Origin: Bugula neritina
Taxonomy: Eukaryota > Bryozoa > Gymnolaemata > Cheilostomatida > Bugulidae
Assembly: GCA_964035545.1 (NCBI GenBank)
Contig: OZ037772.1
Location: forward strand, 5,605,733-5,669,732
DNA: 64,000 nucleotides
Direction: 5' to 3'
Numbering within the stretch: position 1 is the stretch's first letter; the number at the start of each line of letters is the position of its first letter. Below, piece by piece: positions 24,373 to 37,432 of the stretch. The notes below the pieces were generated by a model, which had not been told where the DNA came from, did no database searches, and saw nothing but the letters and a program-made list of their open reading frames with translations. The translations under genes were made by a program, and so were the position numbers.

Positions 24373-26669
24373 ATCCATGTAGGGCACAGCAGATATTTAG
24401 TGTAAAGTTTGCCCATTCGTTTGTAAATGCTTCTTGTTCTAAATTGTGCTTTTCACTCTCAATATTGCAATTTTTTGCATTGCAACGCATATTAATGCAA
24501 TGCTGTTTTTTAGATGGTTTTGTTGGTTTCAAATACAGCATTGTTGTTGGTCTTATTGTTCATACTCAAAACTGGCGTTTTCTATACTAGCATACAACTT
24601 CCAAACACCTGCTACACAGTGTCACATTGTATGTATATGTAATATTGTTAGGTTGACATCATCAAGTCATACCGTGATATGAAGAAGGAGATTGATAGAC
24701 TGTTGACAGAAGAGATTCCTAAGTTGGCACATTTTGATCCTGTAACATCTGTGGAGGTCAAAGGTCAGTTTTATATATGTTAAAGGTCAGTTTTATGTTA
24801 TCAATATGCAAAACTACCTGAAACAAGATATTGAATAGCTTAATAACCCTATTTATTTTTATGACACTTTTTTATCTAACCGTATTTAGGTAACATAATC
24901 AAGTAAGTATATTTTGACTTTTGAATTTGAGGTATATATATGCATGTTATAGCTATAGCTATGTTTCAAACTGTTACATTTTTATCATCTTGTATTTCAC
25001 TTTTTTGATCTGTGTTGTAAAAATATATTATAAATACTGATTCAAACTAACGTGATGTTAAGGCACTATTATTTTCAGAAACTAGGTTTTTACTATTGCC
25101 ACACTACACCTCTATTATACGTACACCCCTACAATATCTTATTAAACCAGGTTATATGGTAAATATAGTTAGTGGGAATCTTTAGTATTTAATTTACACT
25201 GAGGAGGACGTGGCCTACATCTCCCCCAATGTGTATACTTCTCTCAACTATTCTATAAATTTACACATTTGTGCAATAGCTGTGCTTACTCTTGGAGAAA
25301 ACTAATACAAGTTTTTGGTGAACATAACCTAATTTAATATAGTAGTATATCACTAAAATAGAATATCATTAGAATTGATTTTAATAATGTGTTTACATGA
25401 ATGCAGCTGCTGCATTTTTTCTGCAGTAAACTTTTTTCAATAGTTGATTCCCATAAAAATAATCTGGTCAAAAAAACCAAAGTTATACTATTTATTTTTA
25501 AATGGAAAGTGCATGATCATTGCAGTGTTGCTAGCACTGCTGTTTGTGTCGGGATGCACAAAAATATACATGTATGTGTACATATCTGCTAGTTTTTCTG
25601 ATGTATCAGCTGCTTTTATAATATATTACTATGTCATGCATGTCGATATTTTTATTACAGAAGAGAAAAGAGATATAGAGATTGAGCTGACCAATGAAAG
25701 GACAGCAAGTATAACTCCTGAACAAGGACTAGTTGTCTCACCTCCACTGCCCAAGTCTATAGAACTGATAAAAGCTGTTAAAGTTTCTCTGGGCTGCTGG
25801 TCTGTTCACACTCATAGAGGTGTCGCATATGCTGGGTGCAAGGGTGGTGTGGACAGGGTAGATGAGAACAACAAAGTTACTAAATCATTCATCTCTATTA
25901 AAAGTGAAGGTGTGTTGAGTATCTCAGTACATAATGATAGGATATATACTCTGTCTTCTGATTCAACTGTAAGAGTTCATAACCTTGAAGGGAGGTTCAT
26001 TACCAGTTGGACTCATGTAGATGATCGATCAAAGTGGCTAAATCGGCTTGCCATCATAAACAACCAGATAGCTATTCTTGACAGGCAGAATAAGACTCTA
26101 GTACTCTACTCTCTGAATGGGGAGGTAGTAAACACTCTACCCTGTCCTCTACTTACTGATACTCCTGTACGTCTGTCTGCTGCAGATAACAACACAATTA
26201 TTATATCTCAGTATCACTCATCTCTAGTATACAAAGTAGACCCCTCATCAGGTGGCGTCATCTGGCAGTGTAAGGAAGTGGCTCAACCTTGTGGAGTGAC
26301 CTGCTATAGAGATGAGTTTGTACTTGTGGCTGATGATGCTGTACCTACAACGCTCCGTGTACTATCATTACATACAGGTTAGTTACTGTGTAGAATAGAT
26401 ATAGTGTATGAAATACATGTGTTATAATTTGATGAAATGAGTTCATTCATATTTATAGTTATTTGCTGCAAATAAACTGCACTCTCTTTATATTATCTTT
26501 GAGTCTTAAAAAAAGAACATCATGCTGTTTTTCTTGGCAGGCAAGTTACTAACCAGGATACTTACTGAATACAAACTCATATACAATCTCCACGTCACTG
26601 GCTCTACTCTAGTAGTTCCAGGTTATTCTTCTAATGGACAAGTCAAGTTCTATCAGCTGAAGTGAAGGT

Positions 26670-29420
26670 GAACTAAATGGCTGGGATACTCTAATAAAGG
26701 TCAGTAAATGTTGTGAGAGGTACTGAGTGCCTTTCTAATTCATGTTTCTAATACTGCTTTGCATTGGTTGGTTTCGCATGGCATCTTATTGCATAATGCG
26801 CTGTGCTGTATTGCACTTTATTGCATATAAAATTTATGCATATTGTATCAGATTACATAAATGTTAGTAAACCAGTAGTGGGCACATTATTACCAGTTAT
26901 CTCCCCTGATTAGTTATCAATCAATAGTTAAATTATAAGGCAACTGTTTACAATGCATACAATGTATACTAGCGTCTCATACTATTGTATATTATTATAA
27001 CATGGCAGATATTGTATATACTAGACATCCCTGTTATGCTTTGTAGAACACAACATGTTGAGTCATCCATAAGGAGTTACCTTCCCAGTACATCACTGCT
27101 TTAATCAGTCAAATAAGTCAGTTTACTTCACTATAGACATCTGCATGTTTAACTTCCTACTTTACAGTGGACTACTAGACAGGCTATAACCATGTGATCT
27201 GTCAAAATTTTACAAGCACTATTTTTAATTCATTATTATCACTCAAGTTCTTGTACTGGTGCATTATATACCGGAAAATCCAGGCTATTGTGTGTTATAT
27301 CAATTATACGCAATATATTTCTACAAATATGTAAACTTTATATAACAATCTTATTGATGGTGGCTACATATATATTATGTACTTTAAATTTGCAAAATTT
27401 TCTTTCCATTTCCTATTATCTTTTATCTTGACTAAACTTTTGTTATTTGCAATTATCATGCCAAATTAACTGTCTATGTTTGCTGTCTTAGAACTTACTA
27501 ATGTATCAGATTTTGTTGTTAATATTGACAGATTACTGTGTTGGAGATTGAGATGTGACATGTTGTGAAGCTGTTTTCATGGTTATGATATAAAGTTATT
27601 ATTAGTAACAAGAAATAGCACATTATTCCCTTACTTATTTTAAGCAGTTCATTTGATAAAAATAAAATTGCCTTTTATAATTAGCGATTGATTCTTTGTC
27701 TAATAAAGAGAAATCCAAAATTTTATCTAGTTTTACATTGAATATTCTGTAATTATTTTGTTATCACCTTCTATAAAATATCACACATCCATTGGATATG
27801 TTACAATTATAGGAATTGGTCAGTAGTTAATAAACAATCAATTTTCATTTAGTTATATAAACTGTTTTAGTAGTCTGCAAAAGTTCCGATTTATAAAATG
27901 ATGTGGAACCTATCTTAATGCAAATTATGATTAAATTTTTTTCTTAGAGACTAAAGCCACTAATATAGCGTTATAATTTTCCCGATTATAATGTTTAGGG
28001 TGGATTCTTTATGCTACTATGTCCTGTTTGATTTACAGCTCCAAACACTTCACAGATGATGCGAGAGAAAGTTTATATTTAATTCAATATACAAGTATTA
28101 ATAAAAATACATTCAAATCCTATAACACATTCACATGTCTACTATCTATCTCCACATACTATTCTCAACTGTTCTATATAAAACTGTCCGGAAGCATTCT
28201 GCTTCAAAGGGGAGGGGGCGGCGGGTGATCATGTGCTTTCATTTGATTGGCTCTAATCCAAGTGTATAAGTAGTACGCTTCATTGGCCACTACCATAGTT
28301 TGAGTGCAGCTAAATTAGCCTTTTTATCTCCAGTTTATTTTATAATGCACTATTAAGTGATATTATAAGCTGAAATTAAAGCTGTGACCAAAACACTTGT
28401 TCTACAAAAGATATGGCAGCTGATATTTCTACAAACCTGAACTACCAGCAAAACGACTTCTATATTTACTAAGTATTGGCATACAGAGATATTCTTTTTC
28501 AGTATGTGATCATATTGTTTATAATTTAATGTTATATATCAAAGTCAGAGATCAAGCCAAAACAAAAAACTAACTTTCAGATAAAGTTCTGTCAACCATC
28601 TTGTTCCGTTCCACCAATACTCTTTAAACCTTTTTAAAAACTCAAACTGAATTCCATGCAGCAACAACAATCAAACTAATATGTTATATTATATATCAGA
28701 CCATATGATATAAAACTTAATGCTTTAATATAACCCCTGTGTGCCTCTTGGAAGGTTCCATCTCTGTTATAGTAAACATTGAACAAAGCGTATTATAGTT
28801 ACTAGTAATTAGATAATTGTGTACTGTGATGTTTTATCTTATTATATTATACAAGAAAGCTGTTTAAGCAGTTGAGGGGAACTATCTTTAGACTGAGTAG
28901 TTATAGAAATTCATTAGGAGACATTTTTTGTCTTTGATAGTCAACAATGCATGTTACATCATTTATAATATTTATGTATTTTCACACAACATATAGAAGC
29001 AACACTTTATGGAGCAGGTCACTTGTTAGTAACAGTAAACTAAAGTAAAAATAATAAATATCTCTGAGGGAGCTTTACCAGTAAATAAGTCATATTTTCT
29101 TTTATTGATAGAAGCAAAATCAACATCATGCAATAGTTGGCAAATAATTGGCTTCTATATGTACAATAAGATCTATGAATGCTAATAATTAACCTATAAA
29201 AGAGATCTACTATTCTGATTGGACACACAAAAAGTGAGTTTATTTATAACTCCGCCTTAATTGGATATTCCAGTTTCCTGCAATTAGGTAATGGGTTGTT
29301 TATAAAAGTTCAATTCCTAAGACTTGGCTTTGTAGCTTACAGCTGTCGATTTAGGGTATAGGCACACTTACACTATTTTTTTCCTTGATTTCTATACAAT
29401 AATTGTGCTCATAATTATGG
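26670..29420. repeat. 3' flank of copy B, nearly identical to that of copy C
   Basis: From the end of exon 7 (26378) onward this matches 38944 onward with few differences, at an offset of about 12.57 kb. It includes the shared flank block near 27866 (copy 3 of 5) and a roughly 330-base inserted segment about 27965-28295. No gene is supported; the 69-codon frame at 28019 is repetitive flank. Confidence 0.65.
27965..28295. other. Segment inserted in the flank block, shared only by B and C
   Basis: The uninterrupted blocks after A and D read gccactaataatttgag; here the sequence between gccactaat and tttgagtg is expanded by about 330 bases, with the same expansion at 40548-40880. It contains a G-rich tract (ggggagggggcggcggg), a GATTGG inverted CCAAT box and TATAAG, so it could be a promoter-bearing insertion. 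No ORF of note. Confidence 0.4.
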
Positions 29421-29546
29421 GGATTAAGTTTCTAACTAAGACATCTACTGAAAAAACTACATACCTCATCTAGATTGGCTCTACTCTAGTAGTTCCAGCA
29501 AGCTCTTGTATAAAAGGGACAAGTTAAATTATATCAGCTGAAGTGA
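29421..29546 (+). pseudogene. Relic of TRIM-like exon 8 downstream of copy B
   Basis: Matches the last exon of the TRIM-like genes: aagtttctaactaag, then acatctactg, ttggctctactctagtag, ttccag and atatcagctgaagtga with the stop and the following gatactct. The splice acceptor is lost and there are indels. No other exon lies nearby. The same relic is downstream of copy C at 42057-42184. Confidence 0.75.
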
Positions 29547-29549
29547 AAG

Positions 29550-31170
29550 TGAACTAATAGACTAGATACTCTAAAAAGGGTCAGTAATTTTTGTTGCAAT
29601 GTTTCCCCTTTTATGTATTTGTAGTATAACTTTGCATATGGTGTTATATTGAATTGCGTCATGTTATATAGTATGTTATATTGCATTGTATTTTATTGTT
29701 CTGTGTTATTTTTGTGATCTATATAGCTTATGGTATTATTGTCTTACATTGTAAATTATATTCTATTTCACTGATTTTGTATGTAATCAACAAGAGTAAA
29801 TCAGGAGTGTACATATTACCAGTTATCTCCACTTGTTTATTTTTCAACTGAAAATCGAATTATAAAGCAGCTGTTGACATTATACATAATATGGTATACT
29901 AATGTGTCATACTCTTATACTAAATAATATACAATGTTATACTATTTGCAGGACATTCCACATCTGGAGCATACTAAAGGAGTTGCCTTCTTTCTATAAA
30001 ATATGGTTATATCATAAGTAGACTTAGGACAGTCTAATTTACACAATCTCATCGTTTTACAAAGGCTGTTGCACCTTATTTGATTTATTGATTTGAAATT
30101 TTTATACCAGGCATTTTATCCTGAAAGGTTTATTTTACTGCATGTTTTAGTAATTATACATAATGTCGTTGAGTTAACATAGTTCAATTACACATAATTT
30201 TTAACATACATATGTATATCTTAGAATATATTTCTATATGTTTATATTGGATATTCAGAAGGGTACTGAATACCAATGTCAAACATGGACAAATGATCCA
30301 CTGTTTAAACTTGGGTTACAAACTCAACTGTCAGCCCTTCATTGTTTTGATGAAAACACAAACTTTCAAATTTTGTATATAGTTTTACAACTTTAGGATG
30401 AAAGACTTCAGGAAATTGACTTCTTTGGAGTGAAAGACTTGAATTATTACTTTTTTTCAATTTATTGATGGTTCTATGTTTAATATTTTATTACAAAGTT
30501 GTTTTATCTTTACAAGTGTATGAGTATTTGAGCTAATGTTAGTGAGTTGTTTTTGGAAATATATATTACTCATTCACGAGGAGGCTGGCCTCATAATTGT
30601 TACCTAATTGGATTATGTTATATATGTAGACGCTGCATGGTTAACTGTAGTCCAATGGTCCCTGTGGTGTTATGGTTAGCACACTTACTTGCAAGCCGGA
30701 AGTTTCAGATTCGAATCCCAGTGGTGGAAAATTGTTATCAGATTAACTTCATTTTACATAAAGTAATTATTTATGTCAAGTTAACTCAGGTTCCCCCCCA
30801 GCCCTATATTCAATCACATACTTACCAGTAGTTATTTGCATTTTCTATAATCCTTGATTGACAGAGCTGCAGCAATATTTGACGTGCAGCCTCATAATTG
30901 TTTATGTATTAAAAATATTAAATTATTCTCTACTCAAAATTAACAATGTGTTATAAACTGTTGAAATATACATACTCATTTAAAGATATGAATACTTGAG
31001 ACCGGGGATGTAGCGGCAAAAATATTCTAGGCCATACTCTCAGGCTGGGGGTCCAGGGGGCCGCCCAGCTGCCGAAGCCCAACGCACAAAGTATGTGACC
31101 TTCGCAATTCACAGGTTTATCACCAAGTTGCATGCATTTTATAACAGTCATAAATGCCATATTATGACTC
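29550..31170. other. Spacer downstream of the relic; no gene seen
   Basis: Aligns with 42190-43758. The 30540-31170 part is also repeated at 44890-45495. It carries one tRNA-like sequence and short non-conserved frames only. The stretch 31000-31080 is GC-rich and lacks a counterpart in the sister copies. Confidence 0.5.
30657..30728 (+). repeat. tRNA-like sequence 4
   Basis: GGTCCCTGTGGTGTTATGG opens it, with an A-box, and GATTCGAATCC gives a perfect B-box. The anticodon arm (ACTTACTTGCAAGCCGG) is self-complementary but lacks a normal 7-base loop. It resembles a Gln/Glu-type tRNA scaffold. Copies are at 43296 and 45045. Confidence 0.6.
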
Positions 31171-33250
31171 TTATCACACTTGGTAAACATTACGCAGGGC
31201 TTTAAAGCAGATAAGGCTAAATAAGGGAGAAATAAAATTCCCTCAAATTAAAATTTTTGGCAAGCCAAATGATAAGAATGATGGGAGTAGAATATGGACA
31301 GGTGGCCCGTTGTGCCCCATGCACATGGCCAACTTGAAAAACAAATGTATACGGTAGCTGAATGAAAATTGCTTTCGAACTTGCTATTATAATATACTAG
31401 TTAATTAAGGCAGATACAAGCAATGACGACAATATATGTTAAAAGAAACTATAAACTAAAATAAACTAATTTCTCTTGCATTTCTATTGACTTTTTGTAC
31501 CCCCTATGGCCACTGTGCCTGGTTACCACTACTTTCCAAATTTACAATTGTGCCTTTTAGGATTTACTTTCTTGCATTAATTATGCATTTCTAAATAGTT
31601 CTGTATGTTGTTTTTAAGCTTCATGTGTGAAAGCGAATAGTTAATACAATAAAGTAAACAAGCACCATGGTGACCAAACATCAAACATCTCGTTGAATCA
31701 ATTTTTTGAATAGTTGCTAACTCATGATATTTAAGAATACTGGCACAAAAAATGTGTTACAAATTCAACTGTCGGCAATCACAGTTGTTGTTGAAAACGC
31801 TTAAATGCTTAACTTACAGTATATAGTTTTTAACATCAAGATGAAAAATCTCAAAAATTATTAGTAATCTCTGTTATAATTATGCATTATATAATTAAAT
31901 TACAACCATTATAATATTTTGAATGAGCTTTTTGTTACAATGAAGTAGGCATAATGGCTTCATTAATGCTGACAAACAACAACTGAACCCTCGTATGTTT
32001 ACTCAGCTCTAAAAGCAATCTCAACACACTAACTCTTTGTATGGCAAGTTATCAACAACTTAAGTGTATTTTACAGCTATCATAAATACCAGGTGATCCT
32101 TTATCACACTTGGTAAACATTACGCAGGGCTTTAAAGCAGATAAGGCTAAGTAAGGGAGAAATAAAATTCCCTCGAATTTACATTTTTGGCAAGCCAAAT
32201 GATAAGAATGATGGGAGTAGAATATGGTCAGGTGGCCCGTTGTGCCTCATGCACATGGCCAACTTGAAAAACAAATGTATACGGTAGCTGAAGGAAAATT
32301 GCCTTTGAACTTGCTATTATACTAGTTAATTAGGGCAGATACAAGCAATGACGACAATATCTGTTAAAATAAACTAGGCTAGCTTGTTTTGTTTGAGTTT
32401 AAAAAGCTAAATGCTTGGATGACATCTTGAAAAGTTACGAGTCCTTAAAAAAAACATGGACCCACTTACTTAAATTGTAAGTTCACCAAGTGCTAAAAAA
32501 CAATGGCTGAAAAATTATCTAATTTTTTTAAGATAAAAACACAACTCTAAGTCAACAATTTCTCTTGAGGTTCCATTGACTTTTTGTACTCGTATGACCA
32601 CTGTGCTTGGTTACCATTACTTTCCAAATTCACATTTGCGCCTTTTAGAATTTATACTCTTGCATTAATTATGCATTTCTATATATTTCTGTATGTTATT
32701 TTTAAGCTTCATGTGCGAAGGCGAATAGTTAATACAATAAAGTAAACAATCACCATGGTAACCAAACATCAAGCATCTCGTATCAATTCCTTGAGAAGTT
32801 GCTAACCAATGATATTTGAGAACATCATTACAACAAATTGCGTTACAAATTCAACAGTCTGGCATTCTTGGTTGTTGTTTCAAATGCAAATACTTAACAT
32901 ACAGTATATATAGCTTTATAACACCAGGATGAAAAATGTCAAGAAATGTAATGAGTAATCTCTGTTATAATTATGCTCTATATAATTTTACCATCATTAT
33001 ATTTTGATTAAGCTTTTTTATACAATGAAGTAGGCATAATGGCTTCATTATTGCTGACAAACAGCAGCTGAACCCTTGTATGTTTACTCAGCTCTAAAAG
33101 CAATCTCAACACACTAACCCTTTGTATGGCAATGTTATCACCAACTTAAGTGTATTTTGCAGCTATCATAAATACCTGGTGATCCTTTATCACACTTGGT
33201 AAACACTAGACATAGCTTTAAAGCAGATAAGGCTAAGAAGGGGAGCAATA
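31171..33250. repeat. ~1.07-kb tandem repeat upstream of copy C (2+ units)
   Basis: Units begin ttatcacacttggtaaac at 31171, 32101 and about 33187, followed by gggctttaaagcagataagg. Unit lengths are 930 and 1086 bases. Landmarks inside each unit are catggtaaccaaacatc-like and tgaagtaggcataatgg-like strings. No coding potential. Similar units lie before copy D. Confidence 0.8.
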
Positions 33251-34025
33251 AAATTCCCTCATCAACTATTTCAAAGTTTTACTGAAGAGCAGTTTCCATT
33301 TGAACCATCAGTTTCACTTTCGAGTTCGTAGAGGAAACTTGTAGGGAACATTTACCTTCAAATTGAACAGTCATCTATACTCACTCAACTCAAATTTGAA
33401 TCAACTAACTAGAGTTACTAGGTGAATGCTAATTGTGCTGGTAAGTTTTACATTTCTAGTTGAAGCAACTGCATGGTGTTGTTAATCTTTCTGTGTGAAA
33501 GTTCCACAGTTAATATTTTGTGATTTTTACTTGTGAAGATTATCAGTAACTACTGAAAAGCTAGCACCACTTTTGTAGTTTTGCTATAGCTACTACAGGT
33601 GTGAATTATAGTCTGTGTTTTAATGCACTACTATAGAACATAATTCTTTTAGTTGGTTTGCGAGCAAGAACAGAGTGTCAGTTATGGTTGAATATGCATT
33701 TAAAACACTAATTATGAAAAGAACTATACATCAAAGTGAAAAGTACAAAAAAAAGATTTATGCAGTAGTGAGCTTTGTAAAAAGTCTAAACTTGGAGTAA
33801 GTTTGAAAAGTTAAAAAGCTAAAAAGATAAAATAATGCCTCACTATAAAACCAACAGTTTGGTTGGGAACATGAACTATACTTGTTATGAAATCCTATGT
33901 TCTATAAGTTAAACCATAGCAGAAACTTGTTTATTTTCAACTTCATCACTGTGATAATTATCATAATGAGTATGCCAATATGAATATAAGACTGTGTCAA
34001 CTTTTTTTAATATTTGTAGAACAAA
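33251..34025. other. Region just upstream of copy C; possible promoter
   Basis: Aligns with 46940-47711 upstream of copy D, including atggttgaatatgcatt and acatgaactatacttgt. It ends with the 3' splice site tttgtag six bases before the ATG. A 5' UTR exon and promoter are likely within it but cannot be placed. Confidence 0.45.
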
Positions 34026-36659
34026 ATGGCATCTAAACCACAACCAATGGTAAGATGTACTATTTGTTTATCTAAACTCAAGTTAGAGGAATGTAAGGCA
34101 CTACCTTGTACTCACCCACACTGTGACAAGTGTTTGAATGAATTCTATGGCAGGCTGAATGCTCTTAAATGTGGAATGTGCCGGTAGGTGAATAATATCA
34201 TAACATATAATATAATATGTTACATAATATTCTATATTTCATATAAATAATGTTTATTATAGTAATATAAATATTGTAGATAGGTGAATAATATAATAAT
34301 ATATAATATAATATGTTACATAATATTATGTAGGTATTTTATAATAATGTTTATTATAATATGAATAATATGATGGTATTTACTATATGTGTTTATGCTA
34401 AATGTAGTATACCTGTATTGCTATACCAGGTTATATAACAGATAGTGTTACACTGTAAACTTTTATATATAATTATTATACTTTATATACTATATAGCCT
34501 ATAGTTAATGATCTATCACTAATAAATTCATCATTAATTTTATAGACAAGTATTCAATACAACACCTGATATAAGTTACCAACAGTAGACCAGATGAAAA
34601 AGACAGATAAGTCTATACTCTGTGAAGTCTGTACAAAGTCAGGAGTGAATAATACACCTGCTCTGATGTATTGTTTAGTTTGTTCTAAACTGTACTGTGC
34701 TAAACATGTCATTGTAAGTTAACATTCTGTAGTTTTTAGCTGTGCGTTTTTATGCGCATGTGTGCACATGCAGTTTTATTTGTCTATAGACTCTAAAGTA
34801 AATTAGCCACCATCAGTTAACAATATTTATTGTGTTTTCTGTGTATGTATCCTTATATTTTGTATAGATAGATTGGGGTAGCCAAATTGCCAGAAAACCA
34901 GGTATATTCGGATTTTTGTGTTATTTCACAGAGAAAGAATTTAATGATTTTGGAATACAAAATCCACAATATTTGAATCCATTGATCAAGCGAAAGAATT
35001 CACTTATTTCCACTCATTTACCCATATGAATTGGTTTTTATGCTTTCAGAGTTTAGCAAATATAGATTAGCATACATTATGCTGTAATTTGGAATACCCT
35101 GGATAAAATATATGCTTAAGGGGACATAACTCTCATGATTTACTTGTTGCATTCATGATTCTATTCCACTATAAATTGCACAGTATATAGTTTTTAGTAT
35201 TATTCAAAGTATATCATATAGCATTGCATATATACTTTTCGCAGTATAAAACTATGACATTGAGGCTATTATAATATGTAAATGCAATTTAATACACAAT
35301 ATCATTAGTAAAATGCGTACTACTCTGCATATATTTTTTGTAGGATCATGACATTGTGTCTGAAGAACATTCTAGAATTAATATGACAGAGTACAAAGCT
35401 CGTGCTGCTAAGTTAGAGAAGAGAATGTGTGAGACACATGCAGACGTAGAGTATTCTTTGGGTTGTAAAGTCTGTCTGAAACTACTCTGTACTCAGTGTG
35501 TACCTACAGCTGGGGTATGTGTCGATGGTAAGTGTCTATTTGTTTTGTTTACTTTCGATATATATTACATGATTCAGGTACACAACAGCTTATACATTAT
35601 ACTTTGTATATATTACTTTAGGTACATCACAGCATACACTCTTGACATTGAAGGATTTAACAATGCAGCTAGTGGAAGTCACAAAGTTGAAGGCAAGAGA
35701 AGACAACTTATCTGGTTATTACAAACAGATAGCTGCAAACATTGATGAGTTTCGAACTGAAACCAAGAAGCTGCTGATGTTGCTATGGAAACAGCGTGAT
35801 GATCAGGTGATTATTACATGGTTTTTAAATTTGATAATTATAAAGATCATATAGAAGCTGTGAGAGTTTGTTTATAGCTTTTTATAATCATCTGAGATAA
35901 GCTAATTTTTGGTTATAGATGCAAGATGGTTATACACTCAGACACTCCTCAAACTATTCTAACTTGTCTAACATTTAATGTGAATGTATTTAGATAGCAG
36001 CTATTCAACAGAAGTATGACAAACTGGAAAAAGAACTGGTGGAGAAGAGAGAAAAGACTGAGAGGCAAGCCGTGAATTTCATGGTAGAGGAAGTTGGGGC
36101 TAGATACTGTGAGCTGTATAATCACAGAGAAGGAATAGAGGATAAATTAGACCAAAGTCATGAGGTTAGTTGCAGAGCATATATAGTATATGTTTGGATC
36201 TGTAACAGTTTTATATATTTTGATGTTTTTATATAATTTCTATATTCATTGTTTCTCTATCTGTAAATAACACCTAAAGAGTACATAAGTAGAAAATGGA
36301 TCAGGTAATAACCCATAAAGGCAGTAATGGAACCGTACTATAACATATCATGCTGTATAACACAGGACTGTCCAACATTTATGCTACCCTCAAAGGCATA
36401 AACATAAAATTATGTTGCTCTATCAGATATATAAATTAGAGTGGAAAAAATACTTTTTAAATACATGTATCTTTGTGTACATGCTAAAACATGCAGCCTG
36501 TAGTAGTTAATGGGACTTTATTGTGTAATGATTTATAAGAATTTGGAATGAAGTAATTTGAAAAATGCTGTCATTGTGGCTCAGCTCAAGTTAAGTTTTA
36601 CAGAGTGGCCTCCAGCCACCAGCGTATTCCATTTTATTTGCTGTCGGTCTGCAAGGTAC

Positions 36660-36900
36660 CCAGTATACTAACACTATATGACACTGTATTATAATACCGT
36701 AGGATATTGTATAATACAATAATACCATAATACTTTTAATATCATAGTATACTGTATAGTACCATAGGACACTACATAACACTATATGATACTGTATAAT
36801 ACTATAAAATACTGTATAGTGTTATAGGATACTGCAGTATAATACTATATGATACTGTATAATATGCTATATTAGGATACTGTATTTAATAGCATAGCCC
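36660..36900 (+). repeat. Degenerate actgtataatacta array in intron 5 of copy C
   Basis: Divergent relatives of the 20-bp unit seen in A and B, closely matching the array in copy D (50215-50465). Confidence 0.75.
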
Positions 36901-37337
36901 ACTGCACATTAGCGTCAGCTTTGAAATCTGTGCTCCCTTAAGGTACAGTTTATTAGAATAAACCTTACCCATTTATAGTTGGTAGTAGTCTGTTTCCCTT
37001 ATACTGCATTGCAATCTCGATCCATCAGTCTTTTGCATTGCAATGCTGCTTTTTAGATGGTTTTGTTGGTGTCAAATATAGAATTGTTGTTGATTTCATT
37101 GTTCATTCTCAGCACTGCCATTCTCTATAACTATAACTATATACCTTCCAAACACCTGCTACACAGTGTCACAATATCTGGATTATATATGATACTGTTA
37201 GGTTGACACAATCAAGTCATATCGTGATATGAAGAAGGAGATTGATAGACTGTTGACAGAAGAGATTCCTAAGTTGGCACATTTTGATCTTGTAACATCT
37301 GTGGAGGTCAAAGGTCAGTTTTATATGTTATCCATGT

Positions 37338-37432
37338 AAAATAACTTAAAACAACATGTTGAATATATTCAATAAGTTGTTTTAAGTTATTTTGCATTCA
37401 ACATTCATAGTTCTATAGAACTATGAATGTTG
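37338..37432. repeat. Two adjacent perfect inverted repeats in intron 6 of copy C
   Basis: First hairpin: 18-bp arms at 37338-37355 and 37376-37393, aaaataacttaaaacaac and its exact reverse complement, with a 20-base spacer. Second: 15-bp arms at 37399-37413 and 37418-37432, caacattcatagttc and its reverse complement, around TATA. Copy D has only one arm of the first and a short unpaired remnant. Confidence 0.9.

Larger units (their letters stand above)
19884..26665 (+). pseudogene. TRIM-like copy B, RING exon lost and frameshifted
   Basis: Only the last 35 bases of RING exon 1 remain (19884-19918, encoding about 12 residues up to the CGIC end) with their donor site. Then come exon 2 22439-22604, exon 3 23153-23336, exon 4 23424-23608, exon 5 23801-23973, exon 6 24652-24763, exon 7 25661-26377 and exon 8 26541-26665. 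Exon 5 is 173 instead of 171 bases because of an extra TA after AAGTA, giving a TAG at 23840-23842. The B-box ligands and the propeller frame are otherwise preserved, so the decay looks recent. A RING-less transcript from another promoter would still hit the frameshift in the coiled coil. Confidence 0.8.

Noticed and set aside
30657-30728. Functional tRNA gene
   Set aside because: A- and B-boxes are good, but the anticodon arm lacks a 7-base loop on a paired stem and the acceptor ends do not pair fully.
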